Below, one piece after another: positions 1 through 7,178 of a DNA stretch of 12,944 bases (within the stretch, counting starts at the first letter, position 1; each line of letters begins with the position of its first letter). Source of the DNA: Clostridiales bacterium (GTDB lineage: Bacteria > Bacillota > Clostridia > Christensenellales > Aristaeellaceae); NCBI GenBank assembly GCA_012512355.1, contig JAAZEI010000095.1, positions 1 through 12,944 on the forward strand. Direction: 5' to 3'. Both the position numbers and the translations under genes were made by a program. Below the pieces are notes generated by a model that was not told where the DNA came from, ran no database searches, and saw only the letters and a list, made by a program, of their open reading frames with translations.

Positions 1-2
1 AC

Positions 3-86
3 GCTGCCCTGGCGGAGCTGAGTGAGGATGAACGGGTTGAACTGATGGCCCAAGCCCTGCTGCGCCAGCCTGGCGCGCAGCAATAA
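3..86 (+). CDS. 3' end of a gene, probably amino-acid ABC transporter solute-binding protein (partial)
   Basis: The reading frame is open from the left edge (codons begin at base 3) to a TAA at 84-86, giving 27 residues that begin AALAELSEDERVELM and end in GAQQ. The piece is hydrophilic and helical in character, with no diagnostic motif. The call rests mainly on context: a polar amino-acid ABC permease and ATPase follow on the same strand after a short gap, and the binding protein commonly precedes them in such operons. A helical C-terminal tail of this kind would fit a type 3 (SBP_bac_3) binding protein. It could equally be another gene upstream of the transporter. Confidence 0.5.
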   Translation, partial: AALAELSEDERVELMAQALLRQPGAQQ

Positions 87-121
87 GGTACCTATGGAAT
101 ACCTGAAACGAGGTTAAACAC

Positions 122-895
122 TTGCCAAACAGTTTTTTCTCCTGGGTATTGTTTTTACTGGATAAATACGGCGCCTTGTTTTTAAAAGGCGCTGGGGTGA
201 CCCTGCTGATTGCCATTGTCGGCACAGTATTGGGTTTTATCATCGGTCTGGGGGTGGCGATTGTACGCACTTTGCAATTGCCTCCCCAAGCAAACCGGCC
301 GCGCCGCTTTTTCTTGGGTGTCAGCAAATGGCTGCTAAGCGCCTACATTGAAATATTCCGCGGCACACCCATGATTGTGCAGGCCATGGTGGTATATTAT
401 GGAGCGCTTGAGTACCTGGGGCTTGATATACCTGCTTTGGGGGCTGCCTTTTTGGTGGTATCCGTCAACACAGGTGCTTACATGGCTGAGATATTGCGCG
501 GGGGTATTTTATCTGTCGACAAGGGACAAAAAGAAGCTGCAACGGCCATTGGCATGACGCACTGGCAGATGATGACGCTGGTTATTCTGCCCCAGGCGGT
601 CAAAAACACGCTGCCTTCGGTGGGCAATGAGTTTGTTGTTAACATTAAGGATTCCAGCGTGCTCAATGTCATTTCAGTGACAGAATTGTATTTCATGTCA
701 AAGTCTGCCGCGGGTACTTACTGGAAGTATTTTGAGGTTTTCTTTATTACATCGGTAATCTATTTTGTGCTCACTTTTACCATTACCCGCTTGCTGCGTC
801 TATTGGAGAAGAAACTCAGCGGCTCTGACAGCTACACCATCTACGGCTCGCAGTCACATTCAAAGGCTGAGATCAAGATTCAACAACCTCACTGA
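122..895 (+). CDS. polar amino-acid ABC transporter permease (HisM/GlnP type)
   Basis: Inner-membrane permease of a polar amino-acid importer, 257 aa, a usual length for the family. Residues about 18-50 are a long hydrophobic segment, followed by FRGTPMIVQ (79-87), which is typical of HisM/HisQ/GlnP permeases. Further membrane spans lie near 84-97, 104-122 and 203-222. The EAA loop that docks on the ATPase is at 138-157 (EAATAIGM, then LPQA). The start is TTG at 122, preceded by GAGG at 110-113; an upstream ATG at 94 runs into a stop after seven codons, so it cannot be the start. The stop codon is followed at once by the ATPase ribosome-binding site, so the two genes are co-transcribed. The exact amino acid carried cannot be read from the sequence. 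Confidence 0.93.
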   Translation: MPNSFFSWVLFLLDKYGALFLKGAGVTLLIAIVGTVLGFIIGLGVAIVRTLQLPPQANRPRRFFLGVSKWLLSAYIEIFRGTPMIVQAMVVYYGALEYLGLDIPALGAAFLVVSVNTGAYMAEILRGGILSVDKGQKEAATAIGMTHWQMMTLVILPQAVKNTLPSVGNEFVVNIKDSSVLNVISVTELYFMSKSAAGTYWKYFEVFFITSVIYFVLTFTITRLLRLLEKKLSGSDSYTIYGSQSHSKAEIKIQQPH

Positions 896-904
896 GGAGG
901 AAAG

Positions 905-1660
905 ATGGAAAATATTATTCAGGCCGAGGGTTTGAGGAAGCGATTTGGTCAGCAGGAGGTTCTTCGCGGGATTGATTTTTCTGTGAAACAGGGTGAAGCA
1001 GTTTGCCTCATCGGGCCTTCGGGTTCGGGCAAGAGCACGCTGCTGCGCTGCATCAACCTGCTGGAACAGCCAAGCCAGGGACGCATCCTGTTTCGCGGTG
1101 AGGATGTCACGCGAATCCCGCCTGCTCGTCTGCACGCCAAGGTGGGCATGGTATTTCAGCAGTTTAATTTGTTTGAAAATCTCAGCGTCCTCAAAAACTG
1201 CACCGCCGGTCAGGTGGCGGTGCTTGGCCGCAGCCAGAAAGAAGCCGAGGGAAAGGCGCATCAATTACTGGAAAAAGTGGGCATGCTGCCCTACCGTGAT
1301 GCCAGGCCAAGTCAGCTGTCCGGCGGTCAAAAGCAGCGGGTGGGCATAGCCCGCGCCTTGTGCATGGACCCGGATGTGCTGCTGTTTGATGAACCCACCA
1401 GCGCGCTTGACCCGGAGATGGTGGACGAGGTGCTGTATGTGATGGCAGACCTTAAAAAAGCAGGGCTCACGATGCTGATTGTGACCCATGAGATGGCGTT
1501 TGCGCGTGATGCCGCAGACCGGGTTATTTTTATGGATGAGGGTCTGATTGTGGAGGACGCGCAGCCTCAGCTTATATTTGAGCAGCCCAGGCACGAGCGA
1601 ACGGCCGCATTCCTGCGCCGGAGCATGCGGGGGCCGCTTGGTTTAAAACAGCTGACATGA
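905..1660 (+). CDS. polar amino-acid ABC transporter ATP-binding protein (GlnQ/HisP type)
   Basis: Cytoplasmic ATPase that powers the permease encoded just upstream; 251 aa, typical of GlnQ/HisP. All nucleotide-binding elements are present in order: Walker [10 protein letters not shown] (37-45), Q-loop near Q85, signature LSGGQKQR (138-145), Walker B LLFDEP (159-164), D-loop SALD (166-169) and switch histidine H195 in VTHEMAFA. The ATG at 905 has GAGGAGG at 894-900, which overlaps the stop codon of the permease, so translation is probably coupled. It is the last gene of the amino-acid transport operon; a GC-rich hairpin follows from 1708. Family assignment is firm and substrate is unknown. 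Confidence 0.96.
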   Translation: MENIIQAEGLRKRFGQQEVLRGIDFSVKQGEAVCLIGPSGSGKSTLLRCINLLEQPSQGRILFRGEDVTRIPPARLHAKVGMVFQQFNLFENLSVLKNCTAGQVAVLGRSQKEAEGKAHQLLEKVGMLPYRDARPSQLSGGQKQRVGIARALCMDPDVLLFDEPTSALDPEMVDEVLYVMADLKKAGLTMLIVTHEMAFARDAADRVIFMDEGLIVEDAQPQLIFEQPRHERTAAFLRRSMRGPLGLKQLT

Positions 1661-1707
1661 CAGCCCAAATTACTTTCTGACTCAATACAAATAAATAATA
1701 CGAAAAG

Positions 1708-1746
1708 ACATCGGCCGCAGCAGGACAAATCCGCCGCGGCCGATGT
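1708..1746. terminator. hairpin between converging genes, probable bidirectional terminator
   Basis: Perfect 11-bp inverted repeat: ACATCGGCCGC at 1708-1718 and GCGGCCGATGT at 1736-1746, with a 17-nt loop that can form a further GGA/TCC stem. It lies between the plus-strand ABC ATPase (ends 1660) and the minus-strand cyclase gene (ends 1773). The minus strand has CTTTTCG just after the stem; the plus strand has only a weak GTTTATG tail, so termination may be better for the minus-strand operon. Confidence 0.75.
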
Positions 1747-1772
1747 TTATGATGAATAGTCGGAGCCGGAGA

Positions 1773-2423
1773 TCAGGTTTTGGTAAGGCTCGCGCCTTCT
1801 ATTAAAACTGCTCTGGCGGGGGCGCCTTCCACGCCTTCGATTTTAAGGGGAAGGGCGATGAGAAGGTACTGACCCGGCGCAGCATCCTGGAGCATAAGGC
1901 CCTCCAAAATAATGATATCTTTTTCCATCAGGGAGCGGTGGGTGGGGTGTCCTGCCTGGTCACGCTCGATGCCCAGGGCATCAATGCCTACACCAATGAT
2001 TTTTTTCCCTGCAAGATATTTAGCCCCCGATTCTTTGAGCGATACATAATCCACCCCGCCGCTTCTGGGATGGCTTGAATTGGACGTTTTAAGCAGGATA
2101 AAGTCGCCCTCCTTAATATCTAAGCCTGCAAGGTCGCTCTCCTGAATGCCTATTTTATCATCTACATGACTTAGGTCAAATACTTTGGCCTGAACCATCA
2201 GGCGCTCAAGCGGCAGACCTTCTTGGGTAGTTTTGCCGCCCTCAATCATATGAAGCGGCGCATCCAGGTGGGTGCCCGTGTGCAGGTTGAGCTGATAGAC
2301 AGACTCATTGGCGCTGTCCTGAGGCATTCTGGATGCCCAACTGTGTGTAGGTCGTTTTTCTATTCTTTCCTTGTAGGTGGGCATACCAGGGCTGATGGGC
2401 ATAGAGATGTCGATAATGCGCAT
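1773..2423 (-). CDS. cyclase family protein (kynurenine formamidase-like metal-dependent hydrolase)
   Basis: Predicted cytoplasmic metal-dependent hydrolase of the Cyclase family (PF04199), which includes bacterial kynurenine formamidase and isatin hydrolase. The signature HTGTHLDAPLH is at 48-58, whose histidines and aspartate bind metal in characterised members. A second set follows with HPTH (159-162), E174 and GAPARAV (200-206). The 216-aa length is normal. The ATG at 2423 has a good AAAGGAGG a few bases upstream. It lies 74 bp downstream of zwf on the same strand with no hairpin between, so it is probably co-transcribed with it. Nothing nearby suggests tryptophan breakdown, so the substrate is open and I give no gene symbol. 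Confidence 0.87.
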   Translation of the reverse strand: MRIIDISMPISPGMPTYKERIEKRPTHSWASRMPQDSANESVYQLNLHTGTHLDAPLHMIEGGKTTQEGLPLERLMVQAKVFDLSHVDDKIGIQESDLAGLDIKEGDFILLKTSNSSHPRSGGVDYVSLKESGAKYLAGKKIIGVGIDALGIERDQAGHPTHRSLMEKDIIILEGLMLQDAAPGQYLLIALPLKIEGVEGAPARAVLIEGASLTKT

Positions 2424-2497
2424 GTTGTCCTCCTTTGGGTGTGCATGTCTGAGAAAATAAATACTGTTGATTTAAGGTGTGAATAAACAGGGTTCAA

Positions 2498-4036
2498 TTA
2501 AACCATGATGCAGTCAGGCCCCTCGCAGTCCAGGTCGATCTCCCACCATTTGCGGCCATCCTGCTTTATCATCAGGTCAGACGCTTCGGGTCCTCTTGAA
2601 CCTGCCTCATAGTTGGGAAATTGTTCGGGTGTGGCCTGACAATTTTTTTGTATGCCTTCAATGAAGCGCCAGGAATACTCCAGCTCATCCCATCTGGTAA
2701 ACAAGGAAGAGTTGGCGCGGTAGGCTTCCAGCAGCAGCTGTTCATAGGCTTCGGGCACATTGCCTGAAAATTGGCTGTGCTGGGCATAGTTAAGGGCGAC
2801 GCTCCCGATGTTGAAATCATTGCCTGGACGCTTCAAATTAATACGGAAATACATGCCTTCTGCAGGCTGTACTTCGATGACCAGCAAATTGGGGGGCTGG
2901 CTTTCAAATTCTTTATAGTAGTTGATGCCCGGAAGCCTCTTAAACTCGATGACGATTTGTGTGCGGGAACGCTCCAGACGCTTGCCCGACCTGATATAAA
3001 TGGGTACGCCGCCCCAACGGAAGTTATCGACCTGTGCTTTGAGAGCGACAAAAGTAGGTGTAGCGGAGTTTTCATCCACCCCCTCTTCTTCGCGGTAAGC
3101 CGGCATCTTTGTGTCGTTTTTGACCCCTTGGCCATATTGACCCTGCACAATGCCGCCGCAGGAGTTCGCGTCTGAAAAGCTGCGCAGTGAGCGCAATGCC
3201 TTGACTTTTTCATCCCGCACGGATTCGGGCATCAGATCAACCGGCGGCTCCATGGTGATGAGGGCCAGCATCTGCAGGAGGTGGTTTTGGAGCATATCCT
3301 TGAGGATGCCGGAATGTTCATAATAAGGACCTCTGCCCTCCACGCCCAGTGTTTCGACTGAAGTAATTTGGATATTGTCGACATAGTTATGATTCCAAAG
3401 CGGCTCAAAAAGGGAATTGGCAAAGCGGATAGCCATGATGTTCCTGATCATTTCTTTGCCAAGGTAGTGGTCAATGCGGTAGACCTGCTTTTCATCCAGC
3501 GCTTCTGAGATGGTTTTATTGAGCTCGCGCGCGGAATCCAGGTCAGAGCCGAAGGGTTTTTCTACCATGACCCGGTGGTCAAGGTTTCCCTTATCTGCAA
3601 GGCCTTTGTCATGCAGGCTTTGCACAACAGTCGAAAAATACTCCGGACCCACTGCTAAAAAGAAGATGCGGATAGAAGGTTTGTCAAAACCTTCCTGAAT
3701 GCCTGACAGCAGTTTCTCAAGACCGATATAGCTTTCCGGTTCGCTGATAAACTCCATCTGGTGGTAAAATAACTTTTGGCTGAAGGCCAGCAGTTTTTCC
3801 TCGTCAACGTCAGTACGTGAGTATTCATGGACAGCCTCAATGCCATATTGACGGTAACCCTCATTGTCCATTGGCTTTCTGCCAATGAACAGCATATGCA
3901 GTTCATCCGGCAGCTTATTGTCAGCTGCCAGATGGTAAAGCGCAGGCAGAAGTTTTCTTTTTGATAAGTCGCCTGTTCCGCCAAAGATGGTCAGCAGGAG
4001 AGGTCGGCTCTTATTGTCAAGGTTGTTTTGGAGCAA
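2498..4036 (-). CDS. zwf: glucose-6-phosphate 1-dehydrogenase
   Basis: Oxidises glucose 6-phosphate to 6-phosphogluconolactone with NAD(P)+, the entry step of the oxidative pentose phosphate pathway. The 512-aa product is of family length. Residues 18-28 (FGGTGDLSKRK) form the dinucleotide-binding fingerprint, VEKPFG is at 158-163, and the active-site motif RIDHYLGKE is at 187-195, with K194 and the RIDH histidine. The C-terminal domain is intact to residue 512. The start is TTG at 4036 with AAAGGAAA upstream (about 4050-4043); no in-frame ATG lies close by. A perfect TATAAT (-10) is 59 bp upstream. It is divergent from the ROK-SIS gene. No 6-phosphogluconolactonase or gnd lies in the window. 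Confidence 0.96.
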   Translation of the reverse strand: MLQNNLDNKSRPLLLTIFGGTGDLSKRKLLPALYHLAADNKLPDELHMLFIGRKPMDNEGYRQYGIEAVHEYSRTDVDEEKLLAFSQKLFYHQMEFISEPESYIGLEKLLSGIQEGFDKPSIRIFFLAVGPEYFSTVVQSLHDKGLADKGNLDHRVMVEKPFGSDLDSARELNKTISEALDEKQVYRIDHYLGKEMIRNIMAIRFANSLFEPLWNHNYVDNIQITSVETLGVEGRGPYYEHSGILKDMLQNHLLQMLALITMEPPVDLMPESVRDEKVKALRSLRSFSDANSCGGIVQGQYGQGVKNDTKMPAYREEEGVDENSATPTFVALKAQVDNFRWGGVPIYIRSGKRLERSRTQIVIEFKRLPGINYYKEFESQPPNLLVIEVQPAEGMYFRINLKRPGNDFNIGSVALNYAQHSQFSGNVPEAYEQLLLEAYRANSSLFTRWDELEYSWRFIEGIQKNCQATPEQFPNYEAGSRGPEASDLMIKQDGRKWWEIDLDCEGPDCIMV

Positions 4037-4094
4037 AGTGTATTTCCTTTCCGGCAGGCTAATGCATACCTTGGAGCGATATAAGTCCTATATG

Positions 4095-4100
4095 ATTATA
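4095..4100 (-). promoter_or_regulatory. -10 element of the zwf promoter
   Basis: Minus-strand TATAAT at 4100-4095, matching the sigma-A -10 consensus exactly, in front of zwf (start 4036). It predicts a leader of about 50 nt. No good -35 is seen at 16-18 bp. A 6-bp inverted repeat (AAGAAC at 4112-4117 and GTTCTT at 4136-4141) covers the region where the -35 should be, so an activator may be required. That last step is inference. Confidence 0.5.
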
Positions 4101-4199
4101 CCCTAACAGGGAAGAACATGTGCGTTTTAAATACAGTTCTTGACCGATCGAGGCTGGAACTGCCCTCATCTCATTGGATTCGTGATAGAATAAATACAT

Positions 4200-4292
4200 A
4201 AACCGGCGGTTAGAAACTGAATTTCTACATTGAACCCGTCTTTGCGTAAAGTGTGAGCTGGATATGATATAAAAGCGGGGAGGCGCCGGTTT
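4200..4292. repeat. 9-bp inverted repeat flanking the ROK-SIS promoter region, with an inner palindrome
   Basis: AAACCGGCG at 4200-4208 is the exact reverse complement of CGCCGGTTT at 4284-4292, 75 bp apart. The downstream copy ends four bases before the ribosome-binding site of the ROK-SIS gene. Inside lies a shorter palindrome, TAGAAA (4211-4216), 5-nt spacer, TTTCTA (4222-4227). The arrangement could be a pair of operator half-sites or a stem in a long leader. No regulator gene is in the window to match it to. Confidence 0.4.
4242..4273 (+). promoter_or_regulatory. candidate promoter of the ROK-SIS gene
   Basis: A possible -35, TTGCGT (4242-4247), is followed after 15 bp by TATGAT (4263-4268), and after 20 bp by TATAAA (4268-4273). 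Neither spacing is ideal. It sits 35-65 bp before the ATG at 4308 and between the arms of a 9-bp inverted repeat. This is the best candidate in the gap. Confidence 0.35.
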
Positions 4293-4307
4293 GATAAGGA
4301 GAGCAGT

Positions 4308-5954
4308 ATGATAAAGCAATTCATTGGCCTTGATATCGGCGGGACAAAATGCGCTGTGGTCCTGGCGAAAGTTGACAGAGGAATTCAGATCATTGACAGA
4401 ATCAGTTTTGCAACGGCAGACCAGCATGGCCCTGAGAAGACCATCGCGCGCCTGATGGACACGATTGACATGATTCTTGATAAAAACGGGAGGAGCATGG
4501 CGCAGATTACCGCCATTGGCATCAGCTGCGGCGGTCCGCTGGATTCAAGGCAGGGCATGATTCTCTCGCCGCCCAATCTGCCGGGCTGGATTAACATTCC
4601 CCTGCCCAAGATGATGAGCGAACGGTTTGGTGTGCCCGCCTTTCTTCAAAATGATGCCAACGCATGCGCGCTTGTTGAATGGAAGCTGGGCGCCGCAAAA
4701 GGCATGAGTGATATGATTTTTCTGACCATGGGGACTGGAATGGGGGCAGGCGTTATCATTGAAGGCAAACTCCTGCGCGGCCATAATGATATGGGCGCAG
4801 AGGTCGGGCATCTGCGGCTGATGGAACAAGGACCAGTGGGCTTTGGAAAGGCGGGATCCTTTGAAGGATTCACCAGCGGCGGCGGGATCGCCATACAGGC
4901 CAGGAGCTTCACCCAAGAGCTCGTTTCGGCCGGAACCCTGCCTGAGTGGACGAAAGACGGGCACAGGCCCGAAGAGCTTGATGCCAGGCTCATGGCAGAA
5001 TATGCCAAAAAAGGAAACCCGGATGCTGTCCGCTTTTTCTGCGGTATCGGGAAAATGCTTGGACGGGGGCTGGCTCTGCTGGTGGATGCATTTAATCCGC
5101 AGATGATTGTCATTGGCTCCATTTTTGTGCGGTGTGAGGAGCTTTTGCGTCCATCAATGGAAGAAGAACTAAAAAAAGAGGCCATTCCCTATTCATTGGA
5201 GGGCCTGAGTATTGTACCTGCCCAAACGGGGGAAGCGATTGGTGATTTGGCCAGTATCATGGTGGCGCTGCATGGACTGGGCATTGACCCGCTAGCTGAG
5301 ACGGGGGAACATGACACCGCTGTGATGACTCACCTTGATCAGCTGATGCAGCGTTATCCTCAGCTTTTACCAGCACGTGATAGCATCGCAGCGGCCTATG
5401 GCATCTTGAGGGATTGCTTTGAATCCGGAAATAAGCTCCTGGTGGCCGGCAACGGCGGCAGCAGCGCTGATAGCGACCATATCGTGGGCGAATTGATGAA
5501 GGGTTTTTATCTAAAGCGTCCCCTTGATGAAGAAAAACGCAGCAGGCTTGCAGAAGCTTTCAAGGGATATGCGACCGGCGCTGAGGATTTGCTTCAGGGG
5601 GCACTGCCAGCCATTTCACTGTCAAGCCATACAGCGCTGATGACAGCTTTTATGAACGATGTTGACCCACAGCTGGTGATGGCGCAGCAGGTTATCGGGT
5701 ATGCGCGTCCAGGTGATGCTTTGCTGGCCCTGTCAACCAGCGGAAATGCCCGGAATGTCAACATCGCTGCCAAGACCGCTTCGGCTCTGGGCATGCATGT
5801 GATTGGCCTGACAGGCGAAAGCGGCGGTGCTTTGAAAGACAGCTGCGAAATCTGTATTTGTGTACCCGGAAGGATGCCTGCAGAGGTTCAAGAACTTCAT
5901 TTGCCTGTGTATCATACACTCTGCGCGATGCTGGAGAGTAAGTTTTTTACCTGA
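4308..5954 (+). CDS. ROK-family sugar kinase fused to a GmhA-like SIS sugar-phosphate isomerase
   Basis: A 548-aa two-domain enzyme. Residues 1-325 are a ROK kinase: phosphate loop DIGGTK (9-14), GISCGGP (71-77), catalytic Asp in NDAN (115-118), LTMGTGMGAGV (139-149) and GHLR (167-170). The CxCGxxGCxE zinc motif expected after the histidine is replaced by GFGKAGSFEG (178-187), so this is a zinc-less ROK branch. Residues 335-548 are a phosphoheptose-isomerase-like SIS domain: GNGGSSAD (381-388), STSGN (476-480), LTGESGGAL (501-509) and VQELHLPVYH (527-536). H391, E395, Q528 and H536 correspond to the zinc ligands of GmhA (H61, E65, Q172, H180) with the same spacings. About 25 extra residues (405-430) lie before the substrate loop. 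The ATG at 4308 has AAGGAG at 4296-4301. The fusion suggests that one sugar is phosphorylated and then isomerised by the same protein. The substrate is inferred only. Confidence 0.9.
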   Translation: MIKQFIGLDIGGTKCAVVLAKVDRGIQIIDRISFATADQHGPEKTIARLMDTIDMILDKNGRSMAQITAIGISCGGPLDSRQGMILSPPNLPGWINIPLPKMMSERFGVPAFLQNDANACALVEWKLGAAKGMSDMIFLTMGTGMGAGVIIEGKLLRGHNDMGAEVGHLRLMEQGPVGFGKAGSFEGFTSGGGIAIQARSFTQELVSAGTLPEWTKDGHRPEELDARLMAEYAKKGNPDAVRFFCGIGKMLGRGLALLVDAFNPQMIVIGSIFVRCEELLRPSMEEELKKEAIPYSLEGLSIVPAQTGEAIGDLASIMVALHGLGIDPLAETGEHDTAVMTHLDQLMQRYPQLLPARDSIAAAYGILRDCFESGNKLLVAGNGGSSADSDHIVGELMKGFYLKRPLDEEKRSRLAEAFKGYATGAEDLLQGALPAISLSSHTALMTAFMNDVDPQLVMAQQVIGYARPGDALLALSTSGNARNVNIAAKTASALGMHVIGLTGESGGALKDSCEICICVPGRMPAEVQELHLPVYHTLCAMLESKFFT

Positions 5955-5982
5955 GAGAAAAGATAATGCTTCATCAAGCGAC

Positions 5983-6015
5983 AAGAAGCGTCAAGCGCGG
6001 GTGCTCACGCTTCTT
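5983..6015 (+). terminator. hairpin after the ROK-SIS gene
   Basis: AAGAAGCGT (5983-5991) and ACGCTTCTT (6007-6015) form a perfect 9-bp stem with a 15-nt loop that can pair further (AGC/GCT). It begins 29 bp after the stop codon at 5954. The T-rich run that would complete a Rho-independent terminator is about 10 nt further on and interrupted, so the call is moderate. Confidence 0.5.
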
Positions 6016-6159
6016 CAGGTGCAGCACTTTGTTTGTGTCCAGAGAGCTTGATTTTTATCTCCGAAGATTTAGGTGTTTTGCTGAATGAATTTGCTGCATC
6101 AGTGACAGTGAAGTCTTCAGAGATTAAGTGGTTTTATTAAAACGAATAGTTTGAAGGGT

Positions 6160-6195
6160 TAAAATAATCGCTGCTATCACCGGGCTGTGACAGCG
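6160..6195 (-). terminator. terminator of the minus-strand sugar operon
   Basis: Read on the minus strand, CGCTG (6195-6191) and GTGA-type inner bases pair across a 6-nt loop: CGCTG/CAGCG (6191-6195 with 6169-6173) plus TCAC/GTGA (6177-6180 with 6187-6190), with a 3-nt bulge. The stem is followed on the minus strand by ATTATTTT. It begins 18 bp beyond the stop codon of the HldE-like kinase gene (6213). The rest of the convergent gap, 6016-6159, holds no gene I can support. Confidence 0.55.
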
Positions 6196-6212
6196 GCATC
6201 TTGTAATAAGCT

Positions 6213-7178
6213 TTAATATATGGCGCTGATTTCAGCGGGACTTGCTGTTCCTGTGATACCGATTTTGGCCACTGTGACCGAAGCCGCGGCATTTGCGAAG
6301 GCAGCGGCGTCCTGCAGAGGCTGTCCTGCTGCCAGGGCCAGGGAGAGTGCTGCGTGAAAAGCATCGCCAGCCCCAACAGGATCAATAGGAGCAGCTACTT
6401 TACGGCCCGGGACCCAAACCACTTTTTCTCCATCAGCCAGATAACAGCCCTGGGCGCCCATGGTAACAAAAGCAGGCTTGCCTGTTGTCCGGCTGAGGTC
6501 AAGCGCTGCAGATTTGCCATCCGGTTCACCCGTTGCCGTCTGCGCCTCGAGGATGTTTGGTTTGACGATCACATCCTTATATAAACCAATCCTTTCACGG
6601 CTGTCTGTCACAATCAGCAGACCTTCTTTGCCAAGCCGCAGGATGCGTTCGCGTATTTTAGGAGTGACGCAGCCCTGCGTCAGCTGGTCACATACCAGCA
6701 GCACATCCAGCTCTTCCCCGGCTTGAGACAGAGCCGCCAGCATATGCTCTTGCGCAAGCGCCGAAATCTCGGCGCGCTGCTCGAAGTCCAGCCGCGGATC
6801 TTCATACACCACATCAGAAATCCCCCTGCGCAGGGGCTTGATATAAGCGCTGGTGCAATAAGCTGCTGTTTCCAGGAAATGCTGTGTATCAGCACCGATA
6901 TTTTGAAGGAGTCCTTGCATGATGCTGCCGCGCCAATCATGTCCGCGCAGACCGTAGACCCTGAGGGAATGGGGCCTGAGCGCGGCCAGGCACGCCGCTG
7001 CATTGCCCGCAGCTCCCAGAGAGATGCGCTCCTGCACAATGGGCAGAGGGTGGTGCGGGGTCTCAAGGGAAAGGCTGCTGAGGCGCATGTTAGCTTCCCA
7101 GTAGATATCCAGACAAAAATCACCCAGCACACCGACGCGAAGCTTGCTGATGCTTTGAAACAGTGCTTCCAGGTTCAT
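6213..7178 (-). CDS. PfkB-family carbohydrate kinase, HldE (RfaE) kinase-domain-like
   Basis: Cytoplasmic ATP-dependent sugar or sugar-phosphate kinase, 321 aa, the size of a single ribokinase-fold domain. It resembles the N-terminal kinase domain of HldE: an opening VGVLGDFCLDIYW (15-27), a glycine-rich SLGAAGNAAACLAAL segment near 53-67 in place of GGAANVA, KPN near 205, and the PfkB signature DPVGAGDAFHAAL, whose GAGD aspartate is the catalytic base. The end, FANAAASVTVAKIG, also matches HldE closely. The cytidylyltransferase half of HldE is absent and no separate copy is in the window. The ATG at 7178 overlaps the stop of the preceding gene as ATGA, so translation is coupled. A heptose-phosphate substrate is suggested by similarity but not shown; other PfkB sugars remain possible. 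Confidence 0.85.
   Translation of the reverse strand: MNLEALFQSISKLRVGVLGDFCLDIYWEANMRLSSLSLETPHHPLPIVQERISLGAAGNAAACLAALRPHSLRVYGLRGHDWRGSIMQGLLQNIGADTQHFLETAAYCTSAYIKPLRRGISDVVYEDPRLDFEQRAEISALAQEHMLAALSQAGEELDVLLVCDQLTQGCVTPKIRERILRLGKEGLLIVTDSRERIGLYKDVIVKPNILEAQTATGEPDGKSAALDLSRTTGKPAFVTMGAQGCYLADGEKVVWVPGRKVAAPIDPVGAGDAFHAALSLALAAGQPLQDAAAFANAAASVTVAKIGITGTASPAEISAIY

Noticed and set aside
94..117. Seven-codon frame (ATG to TAA) just before the amino-acid permease
   Set aside because: It has a weak AAGG upstream, but no features of a leader peptide and no run of any one amino acid; probably chance.
4839..4872. Possible frame error behind the missing ROK zinc cysteines
   Set aside because: The frame is uninterrupted, flanking motifs are in register, and the replacement sequence is well formed, so this is a real variant and not a sequencing error.
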